A DNA stretch of 64,000 nucleotides from Streptococcus mitis (GCF_009496285.1 NZ_WIJK01000001.1:62001-126000), one strand, 5' to 3'; positions 47,972 to 57,848 are shown, numbered from the stretch's first letter. Numbers and translations are program-made. Notes: a model not told the origin generated them from the sequence alone.

Positions 47972-48322
47972 CTAAACTAATCCAGCCAACCATTGACCAA
48001 AGGCTTTACCTGATTCAAAAATAGCTGTCAAACCTTCTGCTCCAAGCGACACCAAAAGCAAACAAACAACAAATAAGAGAATAGCTTGATTTCTTGCTTT
48101 TTTCGCTCTATCTCCCAAGGGCTCATTGCCAAGCCAACCTGCTAGATAAGCATAGGCTGTAACTGTTAAAATACCAATCTCCGTCGAAGAGAGAAACAAG
48201 AAGAGCGTCACCAAACGAACGATGTTGGTTTGGATGTTAAAATAATTTCCTAAACCTGCACAAACACCTGCAAGTGCTTTGTCTTCAGTATCGACTTGAA
48301 AACCTGCTAAAAATTCTTTCAT
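47972..48322 (-). CDS. PspC-domain membrane protein
   Basis: This 116-residue protein has a PspC domain at the N-terminus (DKALAGVCAGLGNYFNIQTNIVRL) and further membrane segments at the C-terminus, longer than the PspC protein at 815-1009. AAAGGAG stands 8 bases before the ATG at 48322. It overlaps the upstream gene by 4 bp. A role in envelope stress is inferred from the domain. Confidence 0.85.
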   Translation of the reverse strand: MKEFLAGFQVDTEDKALAGVCAGLGNYFNIQTNIVRLVTLFLFLSSTEIGILTVTAYAYLAGWLGNEPLGDRAKKARNQAILLFVVCLLLVSLGAEGLTAIFESGKAFGQWLAGLV

Positions 48323-48522
48323 AACTTTTCTCCTTTTACGAGCTCTTTGAATTTTATCTTTCTCTCTACCCATCTAAAGACTAATAGTAGCACTAAATTT
48401 ATCCAGAAGAGATACTTACTTTCAACGATTGTAAACCAACCAAATAGGCTTCCAATCATAGCCAAAAGATTCACGATAAACACAACGATACAGAGATAAT
48501 AAATCACTTTATACTTGTTCAT
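48319..48522 (-). CDS. Small two-helix membrane protein
   Basis: A 67-residue protein with two membrane segments (VIYYLCIVVFIVNLLAMIGSLFG and YLFWINLVLLLVFRWV) and a basic C-terminus. Its ATG overlaps the XRE regulator stop (TGATG), so it is translationally coupled. This regulator-plus-small-membrane-protein pair is common among YgzD-type XRE proteins. The partner is unnamed. Confidence 0.8.
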   Translation of the reverse strand: MNKYKVIYYLCIVVFIVNLLAMIGSLFGWFTIVESKYLFWINLVLLLVFRWVERKIKFKELVKGEKL

Positions 48523-48728
48523 CACTCATCCTCCTCTAAGCGAAAAACTGACTCGACTGGCTCATTGAAGATCTGAGCAATCTTCAGAGCAATGACGATG
48601 GAGGGCGTGTACTCATCCCGCTCTAGCAAACTGATGGTTTGCCTGGACACGCCAGCTAGTTTGGCCAGCTCGGTTTGATTCAGGCCATCGCGAGCCCGAA
48701 GCTCTTTTAGACGGTTTTTTAGTTGCAT
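48522..48728 (-). CDS. Short XRE-type transcriptional regulator
   Basis: A 68-residue Cro/C1-type protein consisting of one helix-turn-helix (LNQTELAKLAGVSRQTISLLERDEYTPSIVIALKIAQIF) and a short acidic end. It belongs with the compact Firmicute regulators that sit beside small membrane proteins. A GTG at 48737 is an alternative start adding three residues. A perfect palindrome at 49111-49136 over the operon promoter is its likely operator. Confidence 0.92.
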   Translation of the reverse strand: MQLKNRLKELRARDGLNQTELAKLAGVSRQTISLLERDEYTPSIVIALKIAQIFNEPVESVFRLEEDE

Positions 48729-48737
48729 GTTACACAC

Positions 48738-49052
48738 CTACTCTCCATCAAATTCAACGGCTTGGATATCCTCAATACGTTGCAACTTGAATTTTTCTTT
48801 CCCATTTTTATCAACATGACGTAGTTTGACCCATTCCTCATCAACATCCACAACTTCCCATAAATTTGTTCCAAACACTTGTCCAACGATTGTTGGTTTT
48901 TTCCCAATTAATTCTTGCAATAATCTTGACATATCTATATTTCCTTTCTCTTTTCTTTCGATTACCTTTAACCTTTTCTCTAACCGCTTGATTTTTTTAG
49001 ATTGACTACTATAAATCAAGACGAGAAAAGGAAAAAAAATCCATACCCACAT
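48738..49052 (-). CDS. Membrane-anchored small protein heading the XRE operon
   Basis: A 104-residue protein with an N-terminal membrane helix (MWVWIFFPFLVLIY), a short basic coiled-coil segment (KKIKRLEKRLKVIERKEKG) and a beta-rich domain with GKKPTIVGQVFGTNLWEVVDVDEEWVK. The start at 49052 follows GGAGG; the long upstream extension of the open frame covers promoter sequence and is rejected. First gene of the operon, 9 bp before the regulator. No family recognised. Confidence 0.78.
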   Translation of the reverse strand: MWVWIFFPFLVLIYSSQSKKIKRLEKRLKVIERKEKGNIDMSRLLQELIGKKPTIVGQVFGTNLWEVVDVDEEWVKLRHVDKNGKEKFKLQRIEDIQAVEFDGE

Positions 49053-49091
49053 GTGGCCCCCTCCTAGTTCTTTATTTCTTAACTTGATTTC

Positions 49092-49136
49092 ATTGTAACA
49101 TATCTTTTTATTTTTGACAATTATCTTTGTCAAAAA
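49092..49136 (-). promoter_or_regulatory. Promoter and palindromic operator of the XRE operon
   Basis: TTTTTGACAA-N6-TTGTCAAAAA (49111-49136) is a perfect inverted repeat. Its right arm on the minus strand contains the -35 TTGTCA (complement of 49115-49120), followed by a 17-base spacer and TACAAT (complement of 49092-49097) with extended TG. This arrangement suits autorepression by the operon's XRE protein. Confidence 0.8.
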
Positions 49137-49167
49137 GTTTAAGATTTTTGTCATTTTGCAAAAGAAA

Positions 49168-49192
49168 AAGGTCAGGAATAAAATCCTGACCA
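49168..49192 (-). terminator. Terminator of hisS
   Basis: GGTCAGGA (49170-49177) pairs with TCCTGACC (49184-49191). Leftward the stem is followed by TTTTTC. It lies directly after the hisS stop. Confidence 0.9.
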
Positions 49193-49204
49193 GTTTATCT
49201 ATCA

Positions 49205-50485
49205 TTAAAACCCTAGTTTTTCAAAGATTTCTGAGAAGTTTTGGCTGATTGTCTCAAGCGACACTTGCACTTCTTCTCGGGTTTGATTGTTCTTGACCGT
49301 TACTTGTCCGCTTTCGACTTCGCTCTCACCTAGAGTGATGAGGGTCTTAGCCGCAAAGACATCGGCTGACTTGAACTGAGCTTTGAGTTTACGATTGAGG
49401 TAATCACGCTCTGCTTTGAAACCTTGTTGGCGAAGGGCTTGTACCAATTCCAAAGCCTTGACATTTGCCCCTTGACCCAAGACTGCGATATAGACATCTA
49501 GGGCGTTTTCGATAGGGAGGGCCACACCTTGCTTTTCAAGGATGAGAAGCAGGCGCTCTACACCAAGTCCAAAACCAAATCCAGCAGTTTCAGGGCCACC
49601 AAAGTAAGCAACCAAACCATCGTAACGACCACCCGCACAGACTGTCAGGTCATTGCCCTCAATCTCAGTGATAAACTCGAAAATAGTGTGGTTGTAGTAG
49701 TCTAGACCACGCACCATATTGGTATCGATGATGTAGTCTACACCCAGATTCTCCAACATCTGACGCACAGCATCAAAATGAGCTTGGCTTTCTTCATCAA
49801 GGAAATCCAAAATAGAAGGCGCATTCTCTACTGCTACCTTATCTTCTTTTTCCTTAGAGTCCAAGACACGGAGAGGATTTTCCTCCAAGCGACGTTGGCT
49901 ATCCTTAGACAAGGTTTCCTTGAGCGGTGTTAAGTAGTCAATCAAGGCCTGACGGTAAGCCGCACGGCTCTCAGGATTTCCAAGAGTGTTGAGGTGCAAT
50001 TTAACACCTTGTATGCCAATTTCTTTCAAGAAGTGGGCTGCCATAGCGATAGTTTCCACATCGGTAGCTGGATTGCTAGAGCCAAAGCACTCCACACCAA
50101 TCTGGTGGAATTGGCGCAAACGACCTGCTTGTGGACGCTCATAGCGGAACATTGGCCCCATGTAGTAGAACTTACTTGGTTTTTGAACTTCTGGTGCGAA
50201 GAGTTTGTTTTCCACATAAGAACGAACGACTGGAGCAGTTCCTTCTGGACGGAGGGTAATATGACGGTCTCCCTTGTCGTAAAAGTCATACATTTCCTTG
50301 GTTACGATATCAGTTGTGTCTCCAACAGAACGACTGATGACTTCGTAGTGCTCAAAAATAGGAGTACGCACTTCTGCGTAGTTGTAGCGTTTGAAGATTT
50401 CACGCGCAAAGCCTTCAACGTACTGCCATTTGGCAGACTCAGCAGGTAAAATATCCTGCGTTCCTTTTGGTTTTTGTAATTTCAT
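49205..50485 (-). CDS. hisS: Histidyl-tRNA synthetase
   Basis: This 426-residue class II enzyme charges tRNA-His. Motif 2 lies in [25 protein letters not shown], the histidine-specific motifs in [14 protein letters not shown] and CAGGRYDGL, motif 3 in [13 protein letters not shown], and the C-terminal anticodon domain follows. It is monocistronic with a TGGTAAAAT extended -10 upstream. No T-box leader is visible. Confidence 0.98.
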   Translation of the reverse strand: MKLQKPKGTQDILPAESAKWQYVEGFAREIFKRYNYAEVRTPIFEHYEVISRSVGDTTDIVTKEMYDFYDKGDRHITLRPEGTAPVVRSYVENKLFAPEVQKPSKFYYMGPMFRYERPQAGRLRQFHQIGVECFGSSNPATDVETIAMAAHFLKEIGIQGVKLHLNTLGNPESRAAYRQALIDYLTPLKETLSKDSQRRLEENPLRVLDSKEKEDKVAVENAPSILDFLDEESQAHFDAVRQMLENLGVDYIIDTNMVRGLDYYNHTIFEFITEIEGNDLTVCAGGRYDGLVAYFGGPETAGFGFGLGVERLLLILEKQGVALPIENALDVYIAVLGQGANVKALELVQALRQQGFKAERDYLNRKLKAQFKSADVFAAKTLITLGESEVESGQVTVKNNQTREEVQVSLETISQNFSEIFEKLGF

Positions 50486-50565
50486 AGGGAATCCTCTTTA
50501 TAACTTAATAGTCCTATTTTACCATAAATGAGGGGATTGGGACAGTGTGAAAAGAAGACTAACAC

Positions 50566-51813
50566 CTAAATTTCATGTTTGAGATTAAGACTAGCTAGGA
50601 GAATCGCAAGCAAGGAAAGCCCAACAAACAGAGCCCATGTTAACTGTATATCCCATACTGCCACCAGTGAAAAACAGGCTGTCCCCACTGGTATAGATAG
50701 AGTAAACAACAAACCTAAAAAATTACTGGTACGAGAGAGAACCTCTGGAGCAAGATTTTTCATGAGCAGAGCACTAATCTTTGGAGAAATTTTCCCAGAA
50801 ACATACATGGTAAAAAAGACGAAAAGCATCCCGAGCAAGACTTGGTTTAACAAATTAGATAGACCAACTAGACTGGCTCCTAATGTAACCCACATCATCA
50901 ATCTAGGTAGAGATTGCTTCCCAAAATAATCATTGCCAGTAAGGCTACTGATGATAACTGCTAATAAGGTAATCAATTGTAAGATAAACAAGGCATCCTT
51001 GTAGGAAAAATTCAGTAAGGAATGATTTAAAAGGAAGATGTTATAGATACCACCTAAGGCACCACCCAAAGCATTGATAATCAAGATAGCAAAGAGCATA
51101 AAACCAAAGTTTTTCTGTCCACTTTTAAGAAAAACGAGGCGTAAGTTTCGGTAAATCGTTAAAAATTGATCTTTGATAGAAAGTTTCTCATTTTTCAGTG
51201 ATTTACTATCAACAAGTGGAGTTGATAAGCCTAATTCAGCCCTTCCTAAAAAGAGAACGAGAGCTGACACTAGGAAAAATATGGCATTGATTCCCGCTAC
51301 GAGCGAAAAGTTCTGTGTTGACACCCCTAATAGCCAAACTCCAAAAGCTTGGCCGCCAATCGCAGAGATGTAGGTAATAAACTGCGAAAAGGAATAGGCC
51401 TCCATCAGATCTGACTCTGCTACCTTTTCTTTAACGAGAGGCATTCGCAAGCCACCAGCAAAATCACTGGCTACATCACTAAGGACATTGATGAGGCAAA
51501 GGGTCGAAAAGGCAAAGAAACTAGCTTGCTGAACAACTAGGGCTGCTAGAAAAAATAAAACCGCCTGAAATAAACCGACATAGGTCATCCATTTGACCTT
51601 GTCCTTGGTATAATCTGCACGAATTCCTACAAAAACTGTAAAAAGAGTTGGAAGCATCATCACAACATTCGCCATAGCAACGGCAACAGAAGCCTCTGGC
51701 AAAGTCGAGGCATAGACCACGAATACTAAATTAAAAATGGAAGCACCAAAAGCATTGAAAAAGCGTGATAAGCTCAAAACTCTGTATGCTTGATTTCTTA
51801 GTAATAGTTTCAT
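50566..51813 (-). CDS. MFS transporter, probable drug or metabolite exporter
   Basis: This 415-residue protein has about 12 membrane helices and the MFS loop after helix 2 (GIRADYTKDKVKWM), the layout of macrolide-efflux-like MFS proteins. The ATG at 51813 follows AAAGGAA; an ATG at 51834 has no ribosome site. An Rgg-type regulator lies 188 bp upstream in the same direction and may control it. The exported compound is unknown. Confidence 0.85.
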   Translation of the reverse strand: MKLLLRNQAYRVLSLSRFFNAFGASIFNLVFVVYASTLPEASVAVAMANVVMMLPTLFTVFVGIRADYTKDKVKWMTYVGLFQAVLFFLAALVVQQASFFAFSTLCLINVLSDVASDFAGGLRMPLVKEKVAESDLMEAYSFSQFITYISAIGGQAFGVWLLGVSTQNFSLVAGINAIFFLVSALVLFLGRAELGLSTPLVDSKSLKNEKLSIKDQFLTIYRNLRLVFLKSGQKNFGFMLFAILIINALGGALGGIYNIFLLNHSLLNFSYKDALFILQLITLLAVIISSLTGNDYFGKQSLPRLMMWVTLGASLVGLSNLLNQVLLGMLFVFFTMYVSGKISPKISALLMKNLAPEVLSRTSNFLGLLFTLSIPVGTACFSLVAVWDIQLTWALFVGLSLLAILLASLNLKHEI

Positions 51814-52001
51814 ATAGATTCCTTTCTTTCTCACATTCTACTTTTATGGTAGTTCTAGTATAGCATCAAGAATCCCTCGAGAATACTTTTTTGAATATAT
51901 GCAACAAACTAAACGAATAACGAAAACGCTAGAATTTTCTACTACTAATAAGTATCTTCACAGTCCTATCGTTTCAAGTTATTTTATCTAGTTGCAGATA
52001 T

Positions 52002-52853
52002 TCAACACTCCATGGCACTTCTATAATAGTCAGCAGATCTGCTACAACCAATCATCTCAAAAATACGAATAGCATCCTCCATCTTTCTCTGCCCTTCCTC
52101 TACTCTTCCTTGCTTACTATCAAGCAAACCTTCTGCCCATAGGTAGACTATTCGAAAATAGGTTTCATTTTCTTCAAAGAAGTTCTTTTCAATTTGTTTT
52201 TTAAAATAGAGGGCATTGGTAAAATCATCAACTTCAATACAGGCCATAAAAGCATTGAGGAGCAAGGTATGCATCATATTTCGATTTTTCCCAACTCCTT
52301 GCAAGAAATCTGACTTCCGCAACATTTCTCGAGAGTACTTTGTAAAAAGCTGGACTGATAAAAGCGGAGAGCAGGAAGAAAAGAACAACAGTTCATAGTG
52401 TCCCCAAATTTCGACAGAAAATAGATAATCATGTAGGACTCTTTCTTCCTCAGCGGTCAATGTAACCATCTCATCAATGGCTTTCATATAGGATTTTATT
52501 AAAATAGCATTGAGAATGTGTTGCTGTCTATCTTTTGAAAAAGGAAGTTGTTGATACTCTCTCTGGTAGAGAGTGCGCAAGGATGTCAAATCTTGAGGGT
52601 CAATAGCCTCAACTATTCTGTTTCTAAATTCAGAATAGGCATCCTGATGAAAACCTCTCGCCAAAAATAACAATTCTTCCATACTCGCATGAATATTCTC
52701 CAAAGCTGCGATTAACTTTGGAGCAGATATTTCACTCTGACCATTTTCAAAACGCGACAATAAGGATGCTGAAAAGCGTCCACCTGTTGCTTTTCTCAAG
52801 GAAATTTTTCTTGATTCTCGTAACTCTTTAAAAACTTTTCCTAAATTCTTCAT
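52002..52853 (-). CDS. Rgg/MutR family transcriptional regulator
   Basis: This 283-residue protein has an N-terminal XRE helix-turn-helix (LRESRKISLRKATGGRFSASLLSRFENGQSEIS) and the alpha-helical TPR-like C-terminal domain of Rgg proteins, which bind short peptide pheromones in some members. I searched both flanks for a short hydrophobic peptide gene and found none, so it may belong to the peptide-free group. The downstream MFS gene is the likely target. Confidence 0.9.
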   Translation of the reverse strand: MKNLGKVFKELRESRKISLRKATGGRFSASLLSRFENGQSEISAPKLIAALENIHASMEELLFLARGFHQDAYSEFRNRIVEAIDPQDLTSLRTLYQREYQQLPFSKDRQQHILNAILIKSYMKAIDEMVTLTAEEERVLHDYLFSVEIWGHYELLFFSSCSPLLSVQLFTKYSREMLRKSDFLQGVGKNRNMMHTLLLNAFMACIEVDDFTNALYFKKQIEKNFFEENETYFRIVYLWAEGLLDSKQGRVEEGQRKMEDAIRIFEMIGCSRSADYYRSAMEC

Positions 52854-52984
52854 CCTCTTACCACTCGTCTTTTATTTTTTCCTATTTTACCACATTTCCT
52901 AATAAATACTAGTTCCAAACCAGCATTTACAATCTGCCACAGGCATGATACAATGAATAACATCAGATATACGAAGGAGAATTT

Positions 52985-53554
52985 ATGAAAAAGAATATCT
53001 TGACGACCCTTGTAGCTGCCCTTGTCTACTTTCTCTGCATCGGAGTGGGGGTTCTACTAGGGAACCTTGTCGACCACACTGGAAATATGTTTTACGCCCC
53101 TGCCTTTTCTGCCCTTGTGGGTGGTAGCGTCTATATGATCCTTTTAGCAAAAGTGCCTCGTTTTGGAGCGATTACTACGATTGGACTTGTAATTGCTCTC
53201 TTTTTCCTCGGAAGCAAGCATGGTGCTGGTGCCTTTCTTCCAGGAATCATATGCGGTCTTGCAGCAGATGGCATTGCTCATCTTGGCCACTACAAAGATA
53301 AGGTCAAGAACCTTCTTTCCTTCCTAGTTTTTGCTTTTGGTACTACTGGTCCCATCCTACTTATGTGGCTAACTCCTCAAGCCTATATCGCAACCCTCGT
53401 AGCTCGCGGAAAATCTCAGGACTATATTGACCGCATCATGGTCGCGCCTAACCCTGGTACTATCCTTCTCTTTGTAGCAAGCATCCTCATTGGTGCTTTA
53501 CTCGGTTCCCTTATTGGACAAGCGCTGAGTAAGAAATTCGCAGATAAAATGTGA
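52985..53554 (+). CDS. MptD family putative ECF transporter S component
   Basis: This 189-residue protein has five to six membrane segments and the features GVLLGNLVDHTGNMFYAPAFSALVGG and FLPGIICGLAADGIAHLG, which match the MptD-type (Trep-Strep) S components of energy-coupling-factor vitamin transporters. The ATPase and T subunits would come from elsewhere. AAGGAGA precedes the ATG. Ligand unknown. Confidence 0.82.
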   Translation: MKKNILTTLVAALVYFLCIGVGVLLGNLVDHTGNMFYAPAFSALVGGSVYMILLAKVPRFGAITTIGLVIALFFLGSKHGAGAFLPGIICGLAADGIAHLGHYKDKVKNLLSFLVFAFGTTGPILLMWLTPQAYIATLVARGKSQDYIDRIMVAPNPGTILLFVASILIGALLGSLIGQALSKKFADKM

Positions 53555-53619
53555 TAGAAAAAGAACCACACGGCTCTCAGTAGGTAGACAAACCCTTTCG
53601 GTAATTTTACTACATCTTG

Positions 53620-53670
53620 AAAACTCTTAGAAATGCTGATACATGCTATTTTTAAGAGTTTTTTTATTTT
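53620..53670 (+). terminator. Terminator of the MptD-type gene
   Basis: AAAACTCTTA (53620-53629) pairs with TAAGAGTTTT (53653-53662), followed by a T-rich tract. Confidence 0.8.
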
Positions 53671-53686
53671 CTCTAATAAAAGAAAA

Positions 53687-53728
53687 AGATTGAAGAAAAT
53701 TGTCCAAAATTGACTTTTTCTTCAATCT
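53687..53728 (-). terminator. Terminator of the methionine transport operon
   Basis: A perfect 13-bp stem, AGATTGAAGAAAA (53687-53699) and TTTTCTTCAATCT (53716-53728), lies just after metI. An outer 9-bp pair, GGCTCTCAG (53572-53580) and CTGAGAGCC (53727-53735), spans the whole 53.57-53.74 kb convergent region. Confidence 0.75.
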
Positions 53729-53749
53729 GAGAGCCACTTAACTCTTTTT

Positions 53750-54442
53750 TTATTTATGACTTAATTTCTTGGTCAAGAAGTCTCCCAAGAATTGAATTGT
53801 AAAGATAATCAGGATAATGATGAGAGTCGCAAGGACTGTCACATCATGATTGAAACGGTTAAATCCATAAGCGATAGCCACGTTACCGATACCACCAGCT
53901 CCAACTGCTCCCGCCATAGCTGTTTCCCCAACAAGGGAAATCAAGGTCACAGTCGTCACACGAATCAAATCTGGAAGACCTTCTGATAGGTAAACACCCA
54001 CGATGTCCCAGAAAGTCGCTCCGCTCGCTTGAGCCGCCTCGATGACACCGCCATCTAGCTCTGCCAATACCACCTGTACCTGACGAGCAAAGAAGGCAAA
54101 GACTGCAAAAGATAGGGGTACAATAGCCGCATTTGGTCCGATACTTGTCCCTACGATTAGATGAGAGAAGGGTGACAAGACAGCCAAGAGAATGATAAAT
54201 GGCACCGCACGGAAGATAGAGGTAATCTTGTCTAAAATCCAGAAAACAACTTTATTTTCCAAGACACCACCTGGAGCTGTCAAGACAAGGAAAAGCCCTG
54301 CAACCAGCCCTAGGAAACCTCCGATGATGAAGGAAAGAACCGTCATATAAAGAGTCAAGTAAATTGCTGTTCCCCAGCCAGCCTGACCAGACCAACCCAT
54401 CTTATAGACGTTTGGTAAGTATGCTTTAATCAATTCTGCCAT
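53750..54442 (-). CDS. metI: Methionine ABC transporter permease
   Basis: This 230-residue permease has five membrane helices and the EAA loop EAAQASGATFWDIVGVYLSEGLPDLI. It is the channel subunit of the MetNIQ system for D/L-methionine. It lies 1 bp after metN and ends the operon. Confidence 0.95.
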   Translation of the reverse strand: MAELIKAYLPNVYKMGWSGQAGWGTAIYLTLYMTVLSFIIGGFLGLVAGLFLVLTAPGGVLENKVVFWILDKITSIFRAVPFIILLAVLSPFSHLIVGTSIGPNAAIVPLSFAVFAFFARQVQVVLAELDGGVIEAAQASGATFWDIVGVYLSEGLPDLIRVTTVTLISLVGETAMAGAVGAGGIGNVAIAYGFNRFNHDVTVLATLIIILIIFTIQFLGDFLTKKLSHK

Positions 54443-54443
54443 C

Positions 54444-55505
54444 TTACTGTCCTCCCTTCAATACTTTTAGTTGCACACCTGCCTGACGAATGGCATCTTG
54501 TGCGCCTGCAAGAGCTTCTTTTTCCCCTGACAAGACAACCACAAGTTCACCCACAGGAGTACCATCCAAAATTTCAATGTTCCCATAGAGAATATTGGCT
54601 GTTACTTGGTAATGCTTGTACAATTCATTCAGAAGCGGTTCATCTGTAGAAGCGCCTGCATACTTGAGTTGTACCAAAATGCTATTTTCAGATAAGTGCT
54701 CTACGATTTCTTGTTTCTCAATCTTGACCATAGCTTCATCGATACCTGTCGCAGTTGAGATAAAGTCCTGAGTCAATGGTTGCTTAGGATCTGAGAAGAT
54801 TTCAAGAACGCTACCTTCTTCAATCAAGCGACCGTCTTGCATAACTGCTACACGATTGGCAATGTCTTTGACAATCTGCATCTCGTGTGTAATCAGGACA
54901 ATGGTCAAACCTAGTTTACGGTTCAATTCTTGCAAGAGTGACAAGATTTGTTTCGTTGTCTTTGGATCAAGAGCTGAAGTTGACTCGTCTGAAATCAAGA
55001 TTTTTGGATCATTGGCCAAGGCACGCGCAATAGCCACACGTTGTTTTTGACCTCCAGATAGTTGTGAAGGATGGTTTTCGGCACGGTCAGCCAAGCCCAC
55101 CAAGTCGAGCAATTTAGCTACTTTGGCCTTCTTTTCTTCCTTGCTGAGTCCAGAGTGTTTGAGGGCAAAGGCCACATTCTCCTCTGCCGTCTTTTGACTC
55201 ATCAGGTTAAAGTGCTGGAAAATCATTCCGATATCTTGACGTTTACGACGCAACTGCTCGGCCGTCAAGGTCACCTTGCCATCAAAAATCACATCGTCAT
55301 CGATGGTAATTTTGCCTGCAGATGGCTTTTGCAAGAGGTTAATCACCCGTACAAGGGTTGATTTCCCTGCTCCAGAATATCCAACGATTCCGTAGATATC
55401 CCCTTCTTGGATGTGAATAGTCACATCCTTGACCGCTGTTATAGTTCTTTTCTTTTGGTGAAAAGTCACATCGATCTGATCTAACTTGATAATATCTCTA
55501 CTCAT
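54444..55505 (-). CDS. metN: Methionine ABC transporter ATPase
   Basis: This 353-residue ATPase has Walker [10 protein letters not shown], signature [15 protein letters not shown], Walker B ILISDEST, and the C-terminal NIL (ferredoxin-like) domain that binds methionine and inhibits transport in homologues. It overlaps the M20 peptidase gene by 8 bp. Confidence 0.97.
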   Translation of the reverse strand: MSRDIIKLDQIDVTFHQKKRTITAVKDVTIHIQEGDIYGIVGYSGAGKSTLVRVINLLQKPSAGKITIDDDVIFDGKVTLTAEQLRRKRQDIGMIFQHFNLMSQKTAEENVAFALKHSGLSKEEKKAKVAKLLDLVGLADRAENHPSQLSGGQKQRVAIARALANDPKILISDESTSALDPKTTKQILSLLQELNRKLGLTIVLITHEMQIVKDIANRVAVMQDGRLIEEGSVLEIFSDPKQPLTQDFISTATGIDEAMVKIEKQEIVEHLSENSILVQLKYAGASTDEPLLNELYKHYQVTANILYGNIEILDGTPVGELVVVLSGEKEALAGAQDAIRQAGVQLKVLKGGQ

Positions 55506-56871
55506 AGCTTCTAATCAGCTCCTCTACTAATTCAATATGGGTGTAATAATCGGCGATTCGTACATTCTCGTCTCCACCATGGTCTCGACTATTAGCATTT
55601 CCTAGACCAAAGGCAACCATAGGTACTTCTAAGGCATCAAAGACCGTATGCATAGGCCCTGTCCCCGCTGTTGTCGGCAAGACTGAAACGCCCTGTGGAT
55701 AGAATTTCTTGGCCAACTCGATCACATTGAGAATGGCTGGCGCGCTCATGTCGCTTCGATAGCTCATCTCTCCCAAGGTATAGTATAATTCTACCTTATC
55801 AAAGCCATTTTTGTCTAGCTGTTTCCGAATTTTTTCCAGAACATCATACGGTTCTAGGCCAGGAACCAAACGAACTTCTAACTTAGCACTGGCTTCTGCT
55901 GGCAAAATCGTTTTAACCCCTTGCCCTTGATAGCCTGACTGAATCCCTTCGATATTAAGAGCTGGCTCGAAAAAGAAACGTTTTAGGAAGGCTGCACGAT
56001 CCTCTTGTAAGAGAGGCAATTCCAAACCATAAATCTGGCTGATTTCCCCTGGATTTCGTTGGGCGTAGGTATCAACCAAGGCCAATTCACGTTCATTTGG
56101 CACTTGTACTTCTTCGTACAAGCCTTCAACCAAGATACGTCCATCTGCAGCGCGAAGAGACTGTAAAGCTTGAAGGAGATACCAAGGAGCTGATTCCACA
56201 ACCCCACCATAACTCGAATGGATATCCACATCCGCACTTTTTACCTTGGCATCAAAGGTTACAATTCCTTTGTTCCCACCAGAGATTTCTAGCTGTTCGA
56301 AGGCATTTTTGGTCCCTTGTTCCCAGACCAATAAATCTGCACCACGAAGCTTGTCCGCATGTTTTTCTAAATATTTGTCCAAGTCCATAGAGGCAGACTC
56401 TTCAGCTCCTTCCATGATGAAACTGATATTGACTGGTAGATCATCATGATGCTGCATGTATTTTCTAAGAGCACTCAAGCGGGCAGTGATATGCCCCTTG
56501 TCATCATCAACCCCGCGTCCATACATAATGCCATCACGCACAGAAAGCGTAAATGGATCCTCTGTCCAGACTTGGTCGCCATCCGCAGGTACTGTGTCAT
56601 AGTGGTTGTAGAAAATGATAGTCTTGGCATTTGGGCGTGAACTTTTAAAATGCGCCATGACAAAGGGTGCCGTATAACTCTCATCAATCTCGACCTCTGC
56701 ACCTACACGCTTGAAGATTTCGCCTAGATAACGAGCCACCTCTTTAAGGCCGACTTGTTGGGCAAAGACTGATTTTTTAGAAATCAAGGTACGCAAAACT
56801 TCAAAGTAATGTTGCGCTACATGATCCTTTTCAAACTTTTCAATTTGTTCTTCTTGGCTAGGGAAAACCAT
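55498..56871 (-). CDS. M20 family metallopeptidase in the met operon
   Basis: This 457-residue M20 peptidase/deacylase has metal ligands in [11 protein letters not shown] (His, Asp), [10 protein letters not shown] (Asp), MEGAEESAS (Glu pair) and the late [17 protein letters not shown] (His). Its place between metQ and metN is conserved in pneumococcus (from memory). It may release methionine from imported dipeptides or N-acyl-methionine, which is inference from position only. Confidence 0.9.
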   Translation of the reverse strand: MVFPSQEEQIEKFEKDHVAQHYFEVLRTLISKKSVFAQQVGLKEVARYLGEIFKRVGAEVEIDESYTAPFVMAHFKSSRPNAKTIIFYNHYDTVPADGDQVWTEDPFTLSVRDGIMYGRGVDDDKGHITARLSALRKYMQHHDDLPVNISFIMEGAEESASMDLDKYLEKHADKLRGADLLVWEQGTKNAFEQLEISGGNKGIVTFDAKVKSADVDIHSSYGGVVESAPWYLLQALQSLRAADGRILVEGLYEEVQVPNERELALVDTYAQRNPGEISQIYGLELPLLQEDRAAFLKRFFFEPALNIEGIQSGYQGQGVKTILPAEASAKLEVRLVPGLEPYDVLEKIRKQLDKNGFDKVELYYTLGEMSYRSDMSAPAILNVIELAKKFYPQGVSVLPTTAGTGPMHTVFDALEVPMVAFGLGNANSRDHGGDENVRIADYYTHIELVEELIRSYE

Positions 56872-56957
56872 TTTCTCTCTACCTTTCTACTAGGACTTGT
56901 ACCTTTAGAATCAATACAAGTGGATATTCCTTTTCTTTAGTCTCTATATAAAATCAA

Positions 56958-56983
56958 GAGGTGGAAAAAATCTCTCCCACCTC
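56958..56983 (-). terminator. Intra-operon hairpin after metQ
   Basis: GAGGTGG (56958-56964) pairs with CCACCTC (56977-56983). It lies between metQ and the peptidase gene and probably lowers downstream expression relative to the binding protein. Confidence 0.7.
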
Positions 56984-56993
56984 CCTGTGTTTA

Positions 56994-57848
56994 TTACCAA
57001 ACTGGTTGATCCAAGCCGTCTGAAGTTTCTTCGATGACTTTTTTCACTTCATCAGTATGATAAGCTGCGATAATTTTCTTGATTGCATCAGCTTTAGGTG
57101 ATGATTCCCAATCTTTTTTCGCAACGATGATGTTGTACCATTGTTTTGAGTTTTCGTCAGCTTGCTCTTTAAAGAGTGCTTTCTTGTAGTCCAATTTTGC
57201 TTCTGTAACAAAAGTGTTGTTTACAACTGCTGCATCAACTGAAGTCAATGAACGAGCTGTTTGGCTAGCGTCCAACTCAGTGATTTTCAAGTTCTTTGGA
57301 TTTTCTTTGATGTTTGCGATTGTAGCAAGTTCAGTTCCTGAAACATCCAATTTAATCAAACCAGCTGATTGAAGAAGGTAAAGGGCACGGCTTTCGTTAG
57401 TAGCATCGTTCGGAATTGCGATTTCACCGTTATTTGGGATTTCTTCCACTTTAGTGTACTTGTTTTCTTCACCGTTTTTACCTGAGTAAAGGCGAATTGG
57501 TGAGATATACGTATCTGCAATCGCTACAAGGTCTTTACCGTTTTCTTTGTTCCAGTTGTTCAAGAAGTTGTAGTGTTGGAAAGCGTTCAAATCTACTTCA
57601 CCATCAGCAGTTGCTTTATTTGGTTGTGAGTAGTCTGTAAACTCTGTGAATTCCAATTTAATTCCGTCTTTTTCAACCAATTCTTGGACTTTGTCCCAGC
57701 GTGCTTCTTCTGAACCGCTACGGTTAACAGTTGCGATTTTAACTGTAGTTGTATTGTCTGCTTTCTTGTCTGAATTTCCGCAAGCTGCAAGTGCAAGGCC
57801 TGCTACTGTAGCGATAGCTGCTACGCCTAACCATTTTTTAATTTTCAT
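56994..57848 (-). CDS. metQ: Methionine-binding lipoprotein
   Basis: This 284-residue NlpA/MetQ family lipoprotein has lipobox LAAC (Cys23) and the family domain from TTVKIATVNRSGSEEARWDKV to the VNLNAFQHYNFL segment (D in VDLNAFQHY). It captures methionine outside the cell for MetNI. It heads the operon, and an MtaR-type box lies about 84 bases before the start codon. Confidence 0.95.
   Translation of the reverse strand: MKIKKWLGVAAIATVAGLALAACGNSDKKADNTTTVKIATVNRSGSEEARWDKVQELVEKDGIKLEFTEFTDYSQPNKATADGEVDLNAFQHYNFLNNWNKENGKDLVAIADTYISPIRLYSGKNGEENKYTKVEEIPNNGEIAIPNDATNESRALYLLQSAGLIKLDVSGTELATIANIKENPKNLKITELDASQTARSLTSVDAAVVNNTFVTEAKLDYKKALFKEQADENSKQWYNIIVAKKDWESSPKADAIKKIIAAYHTDEVKKVIEETSDGLDQPVW

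Noticed and set aside
48738..49205. Longer 155-residue version of the membrane-anchored protein
   Set aside because: The extra N-terminal part is encoded by promoter and terminator sequence; the ATG at 49052 has a strong ribosome site.
53572..53735. Long-range inverted repeat GGCTCTCAG/CTGAGAGCC as a mobile element end
   Set aside because: Only nine bases pair, there is no target duplication, and the interior is explained by two terminators facing each other.
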